Source: Asinibacterium sp. OR53 (GTDB lineage: Bacteria > Bacteroidota > Bacteroidia > Chitinophagales > Chitinophagaceae). Taken from it: a stretch of 64,000 nucleotides of DNA. The DNA lies in the NCBI RefSeq assembly GCF_000515315.1, contig NZ_KI911562.1, positions 2,254,501 through 2,318,500 on the forward strand. Direction: 5' to 3'. Below are positions 1-9,190 of this stretch, one piece after another; position 1 is the stretch's first letter, and every line of letters begins with the position of its first letter. A program made the position numbers and the translations under genes. Below the pieces are notes generated by a model. The model was not told the DNA's origin and did no database searches. It worked only from the letters and a program-made list of their open reading frames with translations.

Positions 1-282
1 GAAAAAAGGTTCACCGAGAATATGAACAGCCATATTCTGAGCCAAATTGAGGTGCTCACCGATAAAAAAGTTACGGAAGCAGAACGTTCATTTATTTTGC
101 ATGGTCCGGAAGAGGTAGACCTGGTACACAGCGGACTGGAAGAAACCATGATCGCTGCTACGCGTGAGATCATGGATATCTGGAAAGCTAACCCTGCTAT
201 TCCGGATATGCGCACGGCGGCGTATGTTTGCGCCATTAATAAAGTGGGTACGTCGTATGCGGAGCTGGGTATCTTTCCTTAG
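1..282 (+). CDS. Glu/Leu/Phe/Val dehydrogenase, C-terminal end (partial)
   Basis: The reading frame is open from the first base, so this is the 3' end of a gene that begins outside the window. The visible 93 residues end in the RTAAYVCAINKVG region and a final AELGIFP, which fit the C-terminus of hexameric glutamate dehydrogenases of the Glu/Leu/Phe/Val family (reversible oxidative deamination of glutamate to 2-oxoglutarate, cytoplasmic). The catalytic lysine and the Rossmann domain lie outside the window, so cofactor choice cannot be judged. An ATG at 22 is internal. A strong intrinsic terminator follows. Confidence 0.8.
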   Translation, partial: EKRFTENMNSHILSQIEVLTDKKVTEAERSFILHGPEEVDLVHSGLEETMIAATREIMDIWKANPAIPDMRTAAYVCAINKVGTSYAELGIFP

Positions 283-308
283 TGTTTTGAGGTTCACTAT
301 ACATATGG

Positions 309-337
309 GCCGTTGCAGCAATGCAGCGGCTTTTTTT
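309..337 (+). terminator. Rho-independent terminator after the dehydrogenase gene
   Basis: Arms GCCGTTGC and GCAGCGGC (one G-T wobble) enclose a short loop and are followed directly by seven T. It lies just past the dehydrogenase stop and before the convergent gene ending at 349. Confidence 0.8.
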
Positions 338-348
338 ATGCGGCATCT

Positions 349-780
349 TTAATAAGGAGGCAGCGCTTCCAGTTCTGCTAAGCGGCCGTTTTCAACAAGA
401 TATCCCTGCGTATAGCTGCCGTTTGTTACAACAATGAAAGGCGCTTTCAACACAATATTATAATGGAGGGCTTGCCGGAATACGGCTTCGGTGAGAGACG
501 TGGTGGTATCCTTGCATTCGATCACCATCCAGGGAACCTGGTCTTTGTACACTACAATATCGAATCGTTTTTTGAGTTCACCCAGTTCAATTTCTTTTTC
601 AACTGCAATCAGTGAAGCAGGATATTTTTTTTCCTGTACCAGGTATTGAAGAAAATGTTGTCTTACCCATTCTTCCGGCGTGAGGCGTACCCATTGCTTG
701 CGAATGGGGTCGAATACCCATTCTTTCCCGGCTTCTTCTTTGATCCTGAAATCGTATGAAGGATAAGTTATTTTCATCAT
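349..780 (-). CDS. HsdR N-terminal-like (PD-D/ExK nuclease fold) orphan protein
   Basis: A protein of about 143 residues resembling the stand-alone 'type I restriction enzyme R protein N-terminal domain' family common in Bacteroidota. A PD-(D/E)xK-like core is visible: an acidic residue in RFDIVVYKD, then the WMVIECKD strand with the E-x-K pair, then a Q in the helix FRQALHYN. No helicase, HsdM or HsdS gene is adjacent, so it is not part of a recognisable restriction system. The open frame extends to a TTG at 819, but the tandem ATG ATG at 780/777 is the better start. The family's biological role is unknown to me. The nuclease fold is an inference from the motif. Confidence 0.65.
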   Translation of the reverse strand: MMKITYPSYDFRIKEEAGKEWVFDPIRKQWVRLTPEEWVRQHFLQYLVQEKKYPASLIAVEKEIELGELKKRFDIVVYKDQVPWMVIECKDTTTSLTEAVFRQALHYNIVLKAPFIVVTNGSYTQGYLVENGRLAELEALPPY

Positions 781-856
781 AACGCTTGTCCCGCCGCTGT
801 TTTTTCGTATTTTAGCCAATTAACTTTTTCAAAGATATTGACTAAAAGATGCATTT

Positions 857-1627
857 ATGAAGACGAAAGAAGAGATTGTTGAGAACTGGCTGCCGCGTTA
901 TACGGGTGAGAAGCTGAAGAATTTTGGCCAATACATATTACTCACCAATTTCAGTAATTATGTAACACTTTTTGCCAAATGGAATAATGTAAAAGTAGTG
1001 GGGCACGATAAACCCATGCAGTGTGCTACCGCCAATGGTATTACCATCATCAACTTCGGCATGGGCAGTCCCGGTGCTGCCACCATCATGGACCTGCTCA
1101 CGGCCATCGAGCCCCAGGCTGTGTTGTTCCTGGGCAAATGCGGCGGACTGAAGAAAAGAAATAAACTCGGCGACCTGATCCTCCCCATCGCAGCCATCAG
1201 GGGTGAGGGTACATCCGGTGATTATTTTCCACCCGAAGTGCCGGCCATGCCTGCCTTTGCCCTGCAAAAAGCGGTCTCCACCACGATACGTGATTACAAA
1301 GTGGATTACTGGACGGGCACCGTATACACTACCAACCGCCGCGTATGGGAGCACGATGATGATTTCAAAGGATACCTTACCAAAGTGCGTGCTTATGCCA
1401 TTGACATGGAAACGGCTACCATCTTTACAGTAGGTTTCTATAATAAAATTCCCACAGGGGCTCTGTTACTGGTGAGTGATCAACCCATGATTCCCGATGG
1501 TGTGAAAACAGAAGCCAGTGATAAGAAAGTAACGACAGACTATGTAGAGAAGCACCTGAAGATTGGTATCGACTCATTGAAGCAGTTGATCAACAAAGGG
1601 CTTACTGTGCGTCACCTGCGGTTTTAA
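857..1627 (+). CDS. amn: AMP nucleosidase
   Basis: Protein of 256 residues of the nucleoside phosphorylase (PNP/UDP) superfamily, matching the short AMP nucleosidase type annotated in Bacteroidota. It is predicted to hydrolyse AMP to adenine and ribose 5-phosphate in the cytoplasm. Recognisable features are the glycine-rich FGMGSPGAAT segment, FLGKCGGL, the AIDMETAT segment with the ribose-binding Met-Glu pair, and the SDQP loop near the C-terminus. It lacks the N-terminal regulatory domain of the E. coli enzyme. It converges on ccmB: the two stop codons overlap by four bases (1624-1627), leaving no room for an intergenic terminator. A related nucleosidase specificity (such as MTA/SAH) cannot be excluded. 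Confidence 0.82.
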   Translation: MKTKEEIVENWLPRYTGEKLKNFGQYILLTNFSNYVTLFAKWNNVKVVGHDKPMQCATANGITIINFGMGSPGAATIMDLLTAIEPQAVLFLGKCGGLKKRNKLGDLILPIAAIRGEGTSGDYFPPEVPAMPAFALQKAVSTTIRDYKVDYWTGTVYTTNRRVWEHDDDFKGYLTKVRAYAIDMETATIFTVGFYNKIPTGALLLVSDQPMIPDGVKTEASDKKVTTDYVEKHLKIGIDSLKQLINKGLTVRHLRF

Positions 1628-2283
1628 TCTTTCCAGAGAAAAGGAAACAAAATCACCGCCAGCGCTACCACCATCAGGTCGAGCGCTACCAACAATACTA
1701 CCATTTGCCAGAAGCCGCCCTGCACTACATCCGAGAATGCGGCATTGGCTATTTTCATGAGCAATAATAATTGAGGAATGATGATGGGGAAACCCATGAT
1801 GGCCATCAGGGCCGATTGCTGCTGGGCTTTGGCGGCGATCGCCGCGAGGAAAGTGAATACCAGCCCCAGGCTCATGCCCCCCAGGCAGGCGATACCAATA
1901 AAAGCAGGCATCTTTTGAATGGGATTGCCCAACAACACTGTAAACACGCCCAGGCTCAGCAGGCTCATGGCCAACATGAGCAGCAGGTTGAAGAGTAGTT
2001 TGGATAATATGAAATCGCGCGGACCTGCTATCGAATAAAAATACAACATACGGCCCCGGCTTTCCTGCAAAAAGCTTTTGGCAACGGCATTCACGCATAC
2101 AAACAATTGGATCACCCAGAAAAGCCCATTCCATACTTTGTCTTCCGGTTCTCCCATCGATAAGTACACAACAAATATGGTAGAAGCTACATATAACAGG
2201 ATGCCATAGAGGGTGTACTGCTGCCTGAATTCCAGCAGCAGGTCTTTTTTAACCAGCGATAATATGGGGTGACTATTTTTCAT
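1624..2283 (-). CDS. ccmB: Heme exporter protein CcmB (ABC transporter permease)
   Basis: Protein of 219 residues with about six hydrophobic segments and the CcmB-type N-terminus ([13 protein letters not shown], then [16 protein letters not shown]). CcmB is the membrane subunit of the CcmABCD system for c-type cytochrome maturation in the inner membrane. The open frame reaches back to 2568, but that part lies inside tdk in another frame. The ATG at 2283 gives the family's N-terminus and overlaps the end of tdk by 11 bases, suggesting translational coupling. No ccmA, ccmC or other maturation gene is next to it here. Confidence 0.85.
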   Translation of the reverse strand: MKNSHPILSLVKKDLLLEFRQQYTLYGILLYVASTIFVVYLSMGEPEDKVWNGLFWVIQLFVCVNAVAKSFLQESRGRMLYFYSIAGPRDFILSKLLFNLLLMLAMSLLSLGVFTVLLGNPIQKMPAFIGIACLGGMSLGLVFTFLAAIAAKAQQQSALMAIMGFPIIIPQLLLLMKIANAAFSDVVQGGFWQMVVLLVALDLMVVALAVILFPFLWKD

Positions 2284-2839
2284 GGGCACATTTGCGGCAC
2301 CGGGGTTCATAAGTTTCTTTTTCGCCCAATAATACCTGACTGTCTTGCGTTGTTTTCCGGAAAGAAATATTGGCCAGGCTACCGCATTTGACACAAATGG
2401 CATGCAGTTTGGTAATAAAGTCGGCGATGGCAAGCAGGTCGGGCATTTGTCCGAAAGGACGCCCCGTGTAGTCCATGTCCAGCCCGGCAACAATGACGCG
2501 GATACCCCGCAAAGCCAGGGTTTCACAAACAGTTGTGATCTCGTTGTCGAAAAACTGGGCCTCATCAATGCCTACCACATCCACGTCCTGGGCCAGGAGA
2601 AGGATGGTCTGGGAGTTATCGATGGGGGTTGACTGGATGGTATTGGCGTCGTGGCTAACCACCTGCGTTTCATCATATCGGGTATCAAGGGCGGGTTTGA
2701 ATATTTCGACTTTGAGATTGGCAATGCGGGCCCTTTTGAGTCTCCGGATAAGCTCCTCCGTTTTTCCGCTGAACATACTGCCGCAAATCACCTCAATCCA
2801 GCCTCTTTTTTCACCTGATATGATGGGTTCTATGAACAT
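2273..2839 (-). CDS. tdk: Thymidine kinase (type II)
   Basis: Protein of 188 residues that phosphorylates thymidine to dTMP (pyrimidine salvage, cytoplasm). The P-loop GSMFSGKT is at residues 20-27. The DEAQFF motif (Walker B region) follows, and the C-terminal half has paired cysteines (CVKC and CRKC) expected for the structural zinc site of the type II family. ATG at 2839 is chosen over an adjacent upstream TTG. The 3' end overlaps ccmB. The gene is divergent from the unknown gene beginning near 2912, so the roughly 70-bp AT-rich spacer must carry both promoters. Confidence 0.93.
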   Translation of the reverse strand: MFIEPIISGEKRGWIEVICGSMFSGKTEELIRRLKRARIANLKVEIFKPALDTRYDETQVVSHDANTIQSTPIDNSQTILLLAQDVDVVGIDEAQFFDNEITTVCETLALRGIRVIVAGLDMDYTGRPFGQMPDLLAIADFITKLHAICVKCGSLANISFRKTTQDSQVLLGEKETYEPRCRKCAHEK

Positions 2840-2911
2840 CAATAAAATAAATTAACAAATAAAAACGTTAGTAACTTTATAACTTGCCAACGGCCATTGG
2901 TAACCCCCCAA

Positions 2912-3544
2912 ATGTATCACATAACTATGGAAAGAGTAGGCGCTTTGATCAATAAACTGAAAGAACAGTTTGAACAGCATGCCGATGCAGAAAAATTAGC
3001 TGTCACCGCCAGGCTTTTGTTGTGCGAATTACAGTCCGGCCAGGAAAAGACAGTGAACAAAGGAAAAGTGTCGGTCGTATTGCCTGCTTTTGTTCCAGCT
3101 ACGCCTTCCACTCAACCAAAGAAAGATGTACCCAATAACTGGCTGCTCAATAAAGAAGAAGCCATTCCCACCCTTGCGCACCAGGAAGGACAGGAAGAAA
3201 AAGAAATACTGGAACTCAACGACCACCTGGTGGTATCAAGAAACGGCAGTCTGAATGAAAAACTGAAAGAAGACAGGGTAGAGATCGCTACTTTGTTGCA
3301 GGGCAGTCCCATTCGCGACCTGAAAAAAGCGGTGGGTGTGAATGACCGTTACCAGTTTGTCAACGATCTTTTCCGTGGCGACGAGAGCATGTATGAGCGC
3401 AGCCTCAAAACCATCAACAGCTTCAGCATTTATCCCGAAGCGCAATACTGGATCCAGCGCGAATTGAAAGTAAAGATGGGGTGGAATGAAAACAGTGAAA
3501 CAGTAAAACTCTTCGATCAGTTGGTGAGGAGACGGTTTGCCTGA
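2912..3544 (+). CDS. Conserved hypothetical protein
   Basis: Protein of about 210 residues with no recognised domain and no signal peptide or membrane segment. The N-terminal part is helical and charged, a Pro/Thr-rich linker lies near residues 50-70, and the C-terminal 110 residues look globular (RDLKKAVGVNDRYQFVNDLF). I recall similar unnamed proteins in Chitinophagaceae genomes but no function. The start may be 2912 or 2927; both are ATG codons. A TAACTTTA box at about 2873 could be the -7 element. The gene overlaps the end of waaA tail to tail by 28 bases. Confidence 0.6.
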   Translation: MYHITMERVGALINKLKEQFEQHADAEKLAVTARLLLCELQSGQEKTVNKGKVSVVLPAFVPATPSTQPKKDVPNNWLLNKEEAIPTLAHQEGQEEKEILELNDHLVVSRNGSLNEKLKEDRVEIATLLQGSPIRDLKKAVGVNDRYQFVNDLFRGDESMYERSLKTINSFSIYPEAQYWIQRELKVKMGWNENSETVKLFDQLVRRRFA

Positions 3545-4785
3545 ATATATTGAATGATCTTTTGCGTAGCACCCGCATGCTGCTGTACATAATCCAGCGC
3601 CGCTTTTGCAGCAACATCGTATAAAGCTTTGTTTTCAAGGAGCAACTTGAATTGCTTTTCCAGTTCCAGTGCATCATCAACACTGAAAGCGCCTCCTGCG
3701 TCCAATAATTCCTCCGCTTCGAAATACTTCTGGTAAACAGGACCGAATAAAACGGGCTTGCCATACACAGCCGCTTCCAGGATATTGTGAATGCCATCAT
3801 CGCCAAAGCCTCCTCCTACATAAGCAAGGGTAGCATAATGATACAGTTTGCTCAGCATGCCAATGTTGTCAATGATCAATACATTGAAATGCCGCTGCGG
3901 CTCGGCTCCTTCGCTGAGCATTTCTTCGTAGGCTGAATACAAGATGGCGTGTTTATATAGTTTCAGGCATTCATCCAAACGGTCGCTGTCGATATCATGC
4001 GGCGCAATGATGAAGCGTATTTCCGGGTGGATATTGGCAAAATGATCCAGCACTTCATCATCATCCGTCCAAGTACTGCCGGCCACAATTACCGGACGGT
4101 GGTCGCAAAACCTGTTTACCACGGGTAATGTCTGGAACTGCGATGCGATGGCAATGACCCTGTCGAACCGCGTATCGCCGCTGACGCTCACATTGGTATG
4201 AAAACCGGCTGTTTGCAGCAGTGTTGCCGATGCTGCATTCTGTACAAATAATTGCGTAAAACAGGAGAGCATGGCACGGTGAAAACCTCCATACCATTGA
4301 AAGAAAGGCTGGTCCTTTCTAAAGATGCCCGATACTAATAACAGGGGAATATTCCTTTGCCTGGTCTCCTGCAGGTAAAAATGCCAGAACTCATACTTCA
4401 CAAAGATCACCAGCGAAGGCTGCACAATGTTCAGAAAACGGCTGGCGTTGCCTGAGCTATCCATGGGCAGGTAGCAGACCAGGTCGGCCCCTTCATAGTG
4501 TTTCCTGATCTCGTATCCCGAAGGGGAAAAAAAACTGAGCAGGATCTTGTGTTTGGGATAGAGCTGCCTGATATGCTCCAGGATGGGACGCCCCTGTTCA
4601 AACTCGCCCAGCGATGCTGTATGCATCCAAACCACGGGCTGGCGGTTGTTGTGAAAAAAAACCGACAGCTTTTTAAACAAACCTCTTCTGCCTTTCACCC
4701 AAAGCCGGGCTTTGCGGTTATACAAACCCAGTAACCAGGCTGCTTTGGGATAGATCCATATAAATAAGCGGTAAACTGCCTGCAC
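3517..4785 (-). CDS. waaA: 3-deoxy-D-manno-octulosonic acid (Kdo) transferase
   Basis: Protein of 422 residues that transfers Kdo from CMP-Kdo to lipid A at the cytoplasmic face of the inner membrane. The N-terminus has a hydrophobic, basic membrane-associated helix. HTASLGE at residues 55-61 carries the glutamate proposed as the catalytic base (E61), and the C-terminal GT-B domain has the GGGFGDDGIHNILEAA segment. The start is GTG at 4785: an in-frame stop lies five codons upstream and no ATG gives the full N-terminal helix. It is divergent from the sugar-nucleotide cassette that begins at 4859, so both may belong to envelope polysaccharide synthesis. Confidence 0.93.
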   Translation of the reverse strand: MQAVYRLFIWIYPKAAWLLGLYNRKARLWVKGRRGLFKKLSVFFHNNRQPVVWMHTASLGEFEQGRPILEHIRQLYPKHKILLSFFSPSGYEIRKHYEGADLVCYLPMDSSGNASRFLNIVQPSLVIFVKYEFWHFYLQETRQRNIPLLLVSGIFRKDQPFFQWYGGFHRAMLSCFTQLFVQNAASATLLQTAGFHTNVSVSGDTRFDRVIAIASQFQTLPVVNRFCDHRPVIVAGSTWTDDDEVLDHFANIHPEIRFIIAPHDIDSDRLDECLKLYKHAILYSAYEEMLSEGAEPQRHFNVLIIDNIGMLSKLYHYATLAYVGGGFGDDGIHNILEAAVYGKPVLFGPVYQKYFEAEELLDAGGAFSVDDALELEKQFKLLLENKALYDVAAKAALDYVQQHAGATQKIIQYIQANRLLTN

Positions 4786-4858
4786 GGTGCTTGATTTTCA
4801 AATACAAATAAACAAATTAAAATGATTAGTAGTTTTGCCCGGCTTAATACGCCCGATT

Positions 4859-5992
4859 ATGACGAGACCCATCCAGATGGTTGATACCAGGAGCCAGTAC
4901 CTGCAGATCAAGACAGCAATAGACACCGCCATCCATGAAGTGCTGGACAGCGCAGCTTATATCAATGGTAAAGCGGTTCAGGATTTTGCAGCCGGCCTGG
5001 GCGCTTACCTGGATGTGAAGCATACAATACCCTGTGCCAACGGAACAGACGCTTTGCAGATAGCCATGATGGCATTGGGACTGCAACCGGGCGACGAGGT
5101 CATCACGCCTTCTTTCACTTATATTGCCACCACTGAAGTGGTAGCCTTACTAAAACTCAAGCCGGTATTTGTGGAAGTAGATCCGCAAACCTTTTGCATC
5201 GACCCTGCTGCATTGCGAAAAGCCATCACATCCAAAACCAAAGCCATTGTGCCGGTGCATTTATACGGACAGGCAGCCCCGATGGAGGAGATCATGCAGA
5301 TTGCCAATGAGTTTGCTATCCCGGTGATTGAAGACAATGCGCAGGCCATTGGTTGCCACTATCTTTTTTCAGACGGTACGAAGAAAAAAACAGGCACCAT
5401 CGGCACCATCGGCGCTACTTCATTTTACCCCAGTAAAAACCTGGGCGCTTTCGGAGATGGGGGCGCTATTTTTACCAATGATGATGAGTTGGCACACAAT
5501 ATGCGAATGATTGCTAATCACGGTCAGTCAAAAAGATATTATCACGATGTAGTGGGCTGTAATTCGAGGCTGGATTCTATACAGGCAGCTGTATTGAACA
5601 TCAAACTGAAACACCTCGATCGATACAATGCTGCGCGACAGGAAGTAGCGGCTTTTTATGACCAGGCTTTTGAAGCGAGCGATGCCATCATCACTCCTTT
5701 CAAAGCGGCTTATAGTACCCATGTGTATCACCAGTATACCATTATATTGGAGAAAGGCAACAGGGACGAGCTCAACAGGTACCTGGCCGAACATAAAATA
5801 CCTTCGATGATCTATTATCCTGTACCGGGACATAAACAACACATGTTCGATTCATTTGGCCTGCCTAAGCTGGATATGCCGCAGACCGACTGGCTCACCG
5901 AGCGGGTAATATCGCTTCCGATCCATACAGAGATGGACGAGGAACAAATGGCATATATTGCAGAACACGTACTGAAATTTGTAAAGAAATAA
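4859..5992 (+). CDS. DegT/DnrJ/EryC1/StrS family PLP-dependent sugar aminotransferase
   Basis: Protein of 377 residues of the sugar aminotransferase family that transfers an amino group from glutamate to a keto-sugar nucleotide. Visible features are the NGTDALQ phosphate-binding segment (61-67), IEDNAQA with D159 for the PLP ring nitrogen, and SFYPSKNLGAFGDGG with PLP lysine K193. The open frame can be extended to a TTG at 4835, but ATG at 4859 matches the family start. It is followed after 3 bases by ugd, so the two are co-transcribed. The exact sugar substrate cannot be deduced. A UDP-linked keto-hexuronate is plausible from the neighbours but unproven. Confidence 0.85.
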   Translation: MTRPIQMVDTRSQYLQIKTAIDTAIHEVLDSAAYINGKAVQDFAAGLGAYLDVKHTIPCANGTDALQIAMMALGLQPGDEVITPSFTYIATTEVVALLKLKPVFVEVDPQTFCIDPAALRKAITSKTKAIVPVHLYGQAAPMEEIMQIANEFAIPVIEDNAQAIGCHYLFSDGTKKKTGTIGTIGATSFYPSKNLGAFGDGGAIFTNDDELAHNMRMIANHGQSKRYYHDVVGCNSRLDSIQAAVLNIKLKHLDRYNAARQEVAAFYDQAFEASDAIITPFKAAYSTHVYHQYTIILEKGNRDELNRYLAEHKIPSMIYYPVPGHKQHMFDSFGLPKLDMPQTDWLTERVISLPIHTEMDEEQMAYIAEHVLKFVKK

Positions 5993-5995
5993 TGT

Positions 5996-7297
5996 ATGAA
6001 GATTGCAGTTGTAGGAACAGGCTATGTAGGATTGGTAACGGGCACTTGTTTTGCCGAAACGGGCAATAAAGTAGTCTGTGTAGATATTGATAAGAGTAAG
6101 GTAGAGAAGCTGAGCAATGGAGAGATCACCATTTATGAACCGGGACTGGAGAAATTATTTCTGCGTAACCTGAAAGAAGGACGTTTGAAATTCACCACCA
6201 GCCTGGCTGAAGGTATCGAAGGCGCCCCTATCATTTTCCTGGCACTGCCCACACCACCCGGTGAAGACGGAGCGGCTGATCTGCGCTATGTGCTGGGTGT
6301 GGCTGATGAATTGGGTAAATTAATGAAGGACTACAAAGTGATTGTTGATAAAAGTACTGTGCCGGTGGGTACTGCACAGAAAGTACACAGCGCTGTTGCT
6401 GCACATTATAAAGGGGAATTCGATGTAGTGAGCAACCCGGAGTTTTTGAGAGAAGGTGTGGCGGTAGATGATTTCATGAAGCCGGATAGGGTAGTGATTG
6501 GAACAGGATCTGAGAGAGCTCGTAAACTGATGGGCGATCTGTATGCCCCCTTTGTTCGCCAGGGTAACCCGGTGATCTATATGGATGAAAGATCGGCCGA
6601 GCTTACAAAATATGCTGCCAATTCTTTTTTAGCTACCAAAATATCTTTCATGAACGAGATCGCACAGCTTTGTGAAAAGCTGGGAGCCGATGTAGATATG
6701 GTGCGCCGCGGTATTGGTAGTGATGAACGCATTGGCAAGCGCTTCCTGTTCCCTGGTATTGGTTATGGAGGCAGTTGCTTTCCCAAAGACGTGCAGGCAT
6801 TGATCCGTTCTTCGGAAGAGGCAGACTATGATTTCAAGATACTGAAGGCGGTGGAATCGGTGAATGAATTGCAGAAGAAACACTTGCTGCCCAAAGTCAA
6901 AGCTTATTTCAAAGGGGCTTTGAAAGGGAAACGCATTGCCTTGTGGGGATTGGCTTTCAAACCCAATACCGATGATATACGCGAGGCGCCGGCCTTGAGC
7001 CTGATTGAAGCGTTGACAGCAGAAGGCGCCAGTGTGATTGCTTTCGATCCGGAAGCGATGAGCAATGTTAAAAAGACACTGGGCAACCAGATAGAATATG
7101 CTGCCAACCAATATGAAGCATTGGTAGGTGCAGATGCATTGATTATTGCTACGGAGTGGAGTGAATTCCGCACCCCCGATTTTGAGATGATCGGAGAGCG
7201 GTTGAAAAACAAAACCATTTTCGATGGCCGTAACCTTTTTGAAGTGAAACAGATGGCCGCACTGGGTTATCATTATGAAAGCATAGGGCGTCCTTAA
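5996..7297 (+). CDS. ugd: UDP-glucose 6-dehydrogenase
   Basis: Protein of 433 residues that oxidises UDP-glucose to UDP-glucuronate with two NAD+ (cytoplasm). It has the N-terminal Rossmann motif GTGYVG (7-12), the central dimerisation helix, and [10 protein letters not shown] with catalytic cysteine C261; the C-terminal domain has the [17 protein letters not shown] segment. It sits 3 bases after the aminotransferase gene and 10 bases before the UDP-glucuronate decarboxylase gene, so product and next enzyme are encoded in order. Confidence 0.94.
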   Translation: MKIAVVGTGYVGLVTGTCFAETGNKVVCVDIDKSKVEKLSNGEITIYEPGLEKLFLRNLKEGRLKFTTSLAEGIEGAPIIFLALPTPPGEDGAADLRYVLGVADELGKLMKDYKVIVDKSTVPVGTAQKVHSAVAAHYKGEFDVVSNPEFLREGVAVDDFMKPDRVVIGTGSERARKLMGDLYAPFVRQGNPVIYMDERSAELTKYAANSFLATKISFMNEIAQLCEKLGADVDMVRRGIGSDERIGKRFLFPGIGYGGSCFPKDVQALIRSSEEADYDFKILKAVESVNELQKKHLLPKVKAYFKGALKGKRIALWGLAFKPNTDDIREAPALSLIEALTAEGASVIAFDPEAMSNVKKTLGNQIEYAANQYEALVGADALIIATEWSEFRTPDFEMIGERLKNKTIFDGRNLFEVKQMAALGYHYESIGRP

Positions 7298-7307
7298 ATT
7301 ATTCAAT

Positions 7308-8291
7308 ATGTCAGGAAAAAGAGTACTCATCACAGGGGCCGCCGGATTTCTCGGATCACACCTGTGCGACCGTTTTGTAAAGGAAGGCAATGATGTGATT
7401 GGCATGGACAACCTGATTACGGGCGACCTGCGCAATATTGAACACCTGTTCAAACTGAAGAACTTTGAATTTTATAACCACGATGTGTCGAAGTTCATCC
7501 ATGTACCCGGCCACCTCGATTATATCCTTCATTTTGCATCGCCCGCCAGTCCGATCGACTATTTGAAAATACCCATCCAAACACTGAAAGTAGGCGCATT
7601 GGGTACACACAATTGTTTGGGACTGGCCAAAGAAAAAAAAGCCAGGATACTGGTGGCTTCCACCAGTGAAGTATATGGCGATCCATTGGTGCACCCGCAA
7701 ACGGAAGAGTACTGGGGCAATGTGAACCCGGTGGGACCGCGCGGTGTGTATGATGAAGCCAAGCGCTTCATGGAATCCATCACCATGGCATATCATACTT
7801 ATCATGGAGTAGAAACGAGGATCGTGCGCATATTCAATACATACGGACCGCGCATGCGCCTCAACGACGGGAGGGCATTGCCTGCATTCATTGGCCAGGC
7901 ATTGCGGGGAGAAGACCTGACGGTATTCGGAGATGGCAGCCAAACGCGTTCTTTCTGTTATGTAGACGACCTGGTGGAAGGTATTCATCGTTTGCTGCTG
8001 AGTGATTATGCCAAGCCGGTGAACATCGGTAACCCGAATGAGATATCGCTGAAAGATTTTGCAGAAGAAGTATTGAAACTGACGGGATCGAAAGTGAAGA
8101 TCGTATATAAACCCTTGCCGGTAGATGACCCCAAACAAAGAAAGCCGGATATCAGCAAAGCCAAACAATTACTCAATTGGGAGCCTAAGGTAGGCAGGGC
8201 AGAAGGATTGAAAATAACGTACGATTATTTCAAGTCTCTGCCGGAAGAAGAATGGTCGAAGCAACCCAAAGAATTCAAAAAACATAAATAA
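7308..8291 (+). CDS. UDP-glucuronate decarboxylase (UDP-xylose synthase)
   Basis: Protein of 327 residues, an extended short-chain dehydrogenase (SDR) that converts UDP-glucuronate to UDP-xylose using bound NAD+. GAAGFLG (10-16) binds NAD+, STSEVYGDP is at about 118-126, and the catalytic pair Y148/K152 is in VYDEAKR. The FNTYGPRM segment and the [14 protein letters not shown] segment are typical of this branch. Directly downstream of ugd, it uses the ugd product. The length and motifs fit the single-domain bacterial UXS type rather than the bifunctional ArnA type. Confidence 0.9.
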   Translation: MSGKRVLITGAAGFLGSHLCDRFVKEGNDVIGMDNLITGDLRNIEHLFKLKNFEFYNHDVSKFIHVPGHLDYILHFASPASPIDYLKIPIQTLKVGALGTHNCLGLAKEKKARILVASTSEVYGDPLVHPQTEEYWGNVNPVGPRGVYDEAKRFMESITMAYHTYHGVETRIVRIFNTYGPRMRLNDGRALPAFIGQALRGEDLTVFGDGSQTRSFCYVDDLVEGIHRLLLSDYAKPVNIGNPNEISLKDFAEEVLKLTGSKVKIVYKPLPVDDPKQRKPDISKAKQLLNWEPKVGRAEGLKITYDYFKSLPEEEWSKQPKEFKKHK

Positions 8292-8302
8292 CTGTTCAGC
8301 CC

Positions 8303-9178
8303 ATGCCAAAACCATTAATTGTTGTTACAGGAAAAAACGGGCAGTTGGGCTGGGAACTCTTGCAATTGTCGGGCCGCTTTGCCGGAGCGTTTGATTTCCT
8401 GTTTGCAGGAAGGGAAGACATGGATATGAGTGAGCCGGAAACCATTCCCGTTTTTTTCGAGAATATCAAACCAGATTATGTCATCAACTGCGCAGCGTAT
8501 ACGGCGGTTGATAAAGCAGAGACCGACCAGGAAACGGCTTACACGGTCAATGCAACGGCTGCCGGCATGATCGCCAAAGAATGCCATCGTTATGGATGTG
8601 TTTACCTGGGCATTTCCACCGATTATGTGTTCGACGGAAAAGGAACAGCGCCGTATACTATCGGTACCACCTGCGATCCGGTCAATTATTATGGATATAC
8701 CAAGTACATGGGAGAGCAATTGGCATTGGAACATTGCGAACAATCAGTTATCATACGCACTTCGTGGGTGTACAGTTCACATGGACATAATTTCGTCAAG
8801 ACCATGTTGCGATTGATGAAAGAAAGACCGGAGATCAAAGTAGTGCATGATCAATTGGGATCGCCTACTTATGCAGCAGACCTGGCTGAAGTATTGATGC
8901 AGGTGATTGAATCCATGCAGCATGGCCGTGCACATTATGGTATTTATCATTACAGCAATGCAGGCGCCATCAGTTGGTACGATTTTGCCCTAGCCATCAA
9001 AGCCGCAGCCGGTATGCATTGTGAAGTATTACCCATTCCTACTGCTGCTTATCCCACACCGGCTAAACGGCCGGCCTATTCAGTGCTCGATACAAGCGCT
9101 ATACAGGCCGATTATGGCATTGTATTAAAAGATTGGAAGCAACAGCTCCACCAATGTTTGTCGCAGTTGGCTGGATAA
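8303..9178 (+). CDS. rfbD: dTDP-4-dehydrorhamnose reductase
   Basis: Protein of 291 residues of the RmlD family, the last step of dTDP-L-rhamnose synthesis (reduction at C4 with NAD(P)H, cytoplasm). Visible are the Rossmann turn GKNGQLG (10-16), ISTDYVFDG (104-112) and the active-site Y130/K134 pair in YYGYTK. It follows the decarboxylase by 11 bases in the same operon. The rmlA, rmlB and rmlC genes are not in this window. It is convergent with the pullulanase gene with only 12 bases between them. Confidence 0.92.
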   Translation: MPKPLIVVTGKNGQLGWELLQLSGRFAGAFDFLFAGREDMDMSEPETIPVFFENIKPDYVINCAAYTAVDKAETDQETAYTVNATAAGMIAKECHRYGCVYLGISTDYVFDGKGTAPYTIGTTCDPVNYYGYTKYMGEQLALEHCEQSVIIRTSWVYSSHGHNFVKTMLRLMKERPEIKVVHDQLGSPTYAADLAEVLMQVIESMQHGRAHYGIYHYSNAGAISWYDFALAIKAAAGMHCEVLPIPTAAYPTPAKRPAYSVLDTSAIQADYGIVLKDWKQQLHQCLSQLAG

Positions 9179-9190
9179 AGCCCTGGGAGT

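Noticed and set aside
6629-7453. Long minus-strand open frame opposite ugd and the start of the UDP-xylose synthase gene
   Set aside because: It mirrors two clear enzymes, has no family-like content and is rich in unusual residues, as expected from an antisense reading.
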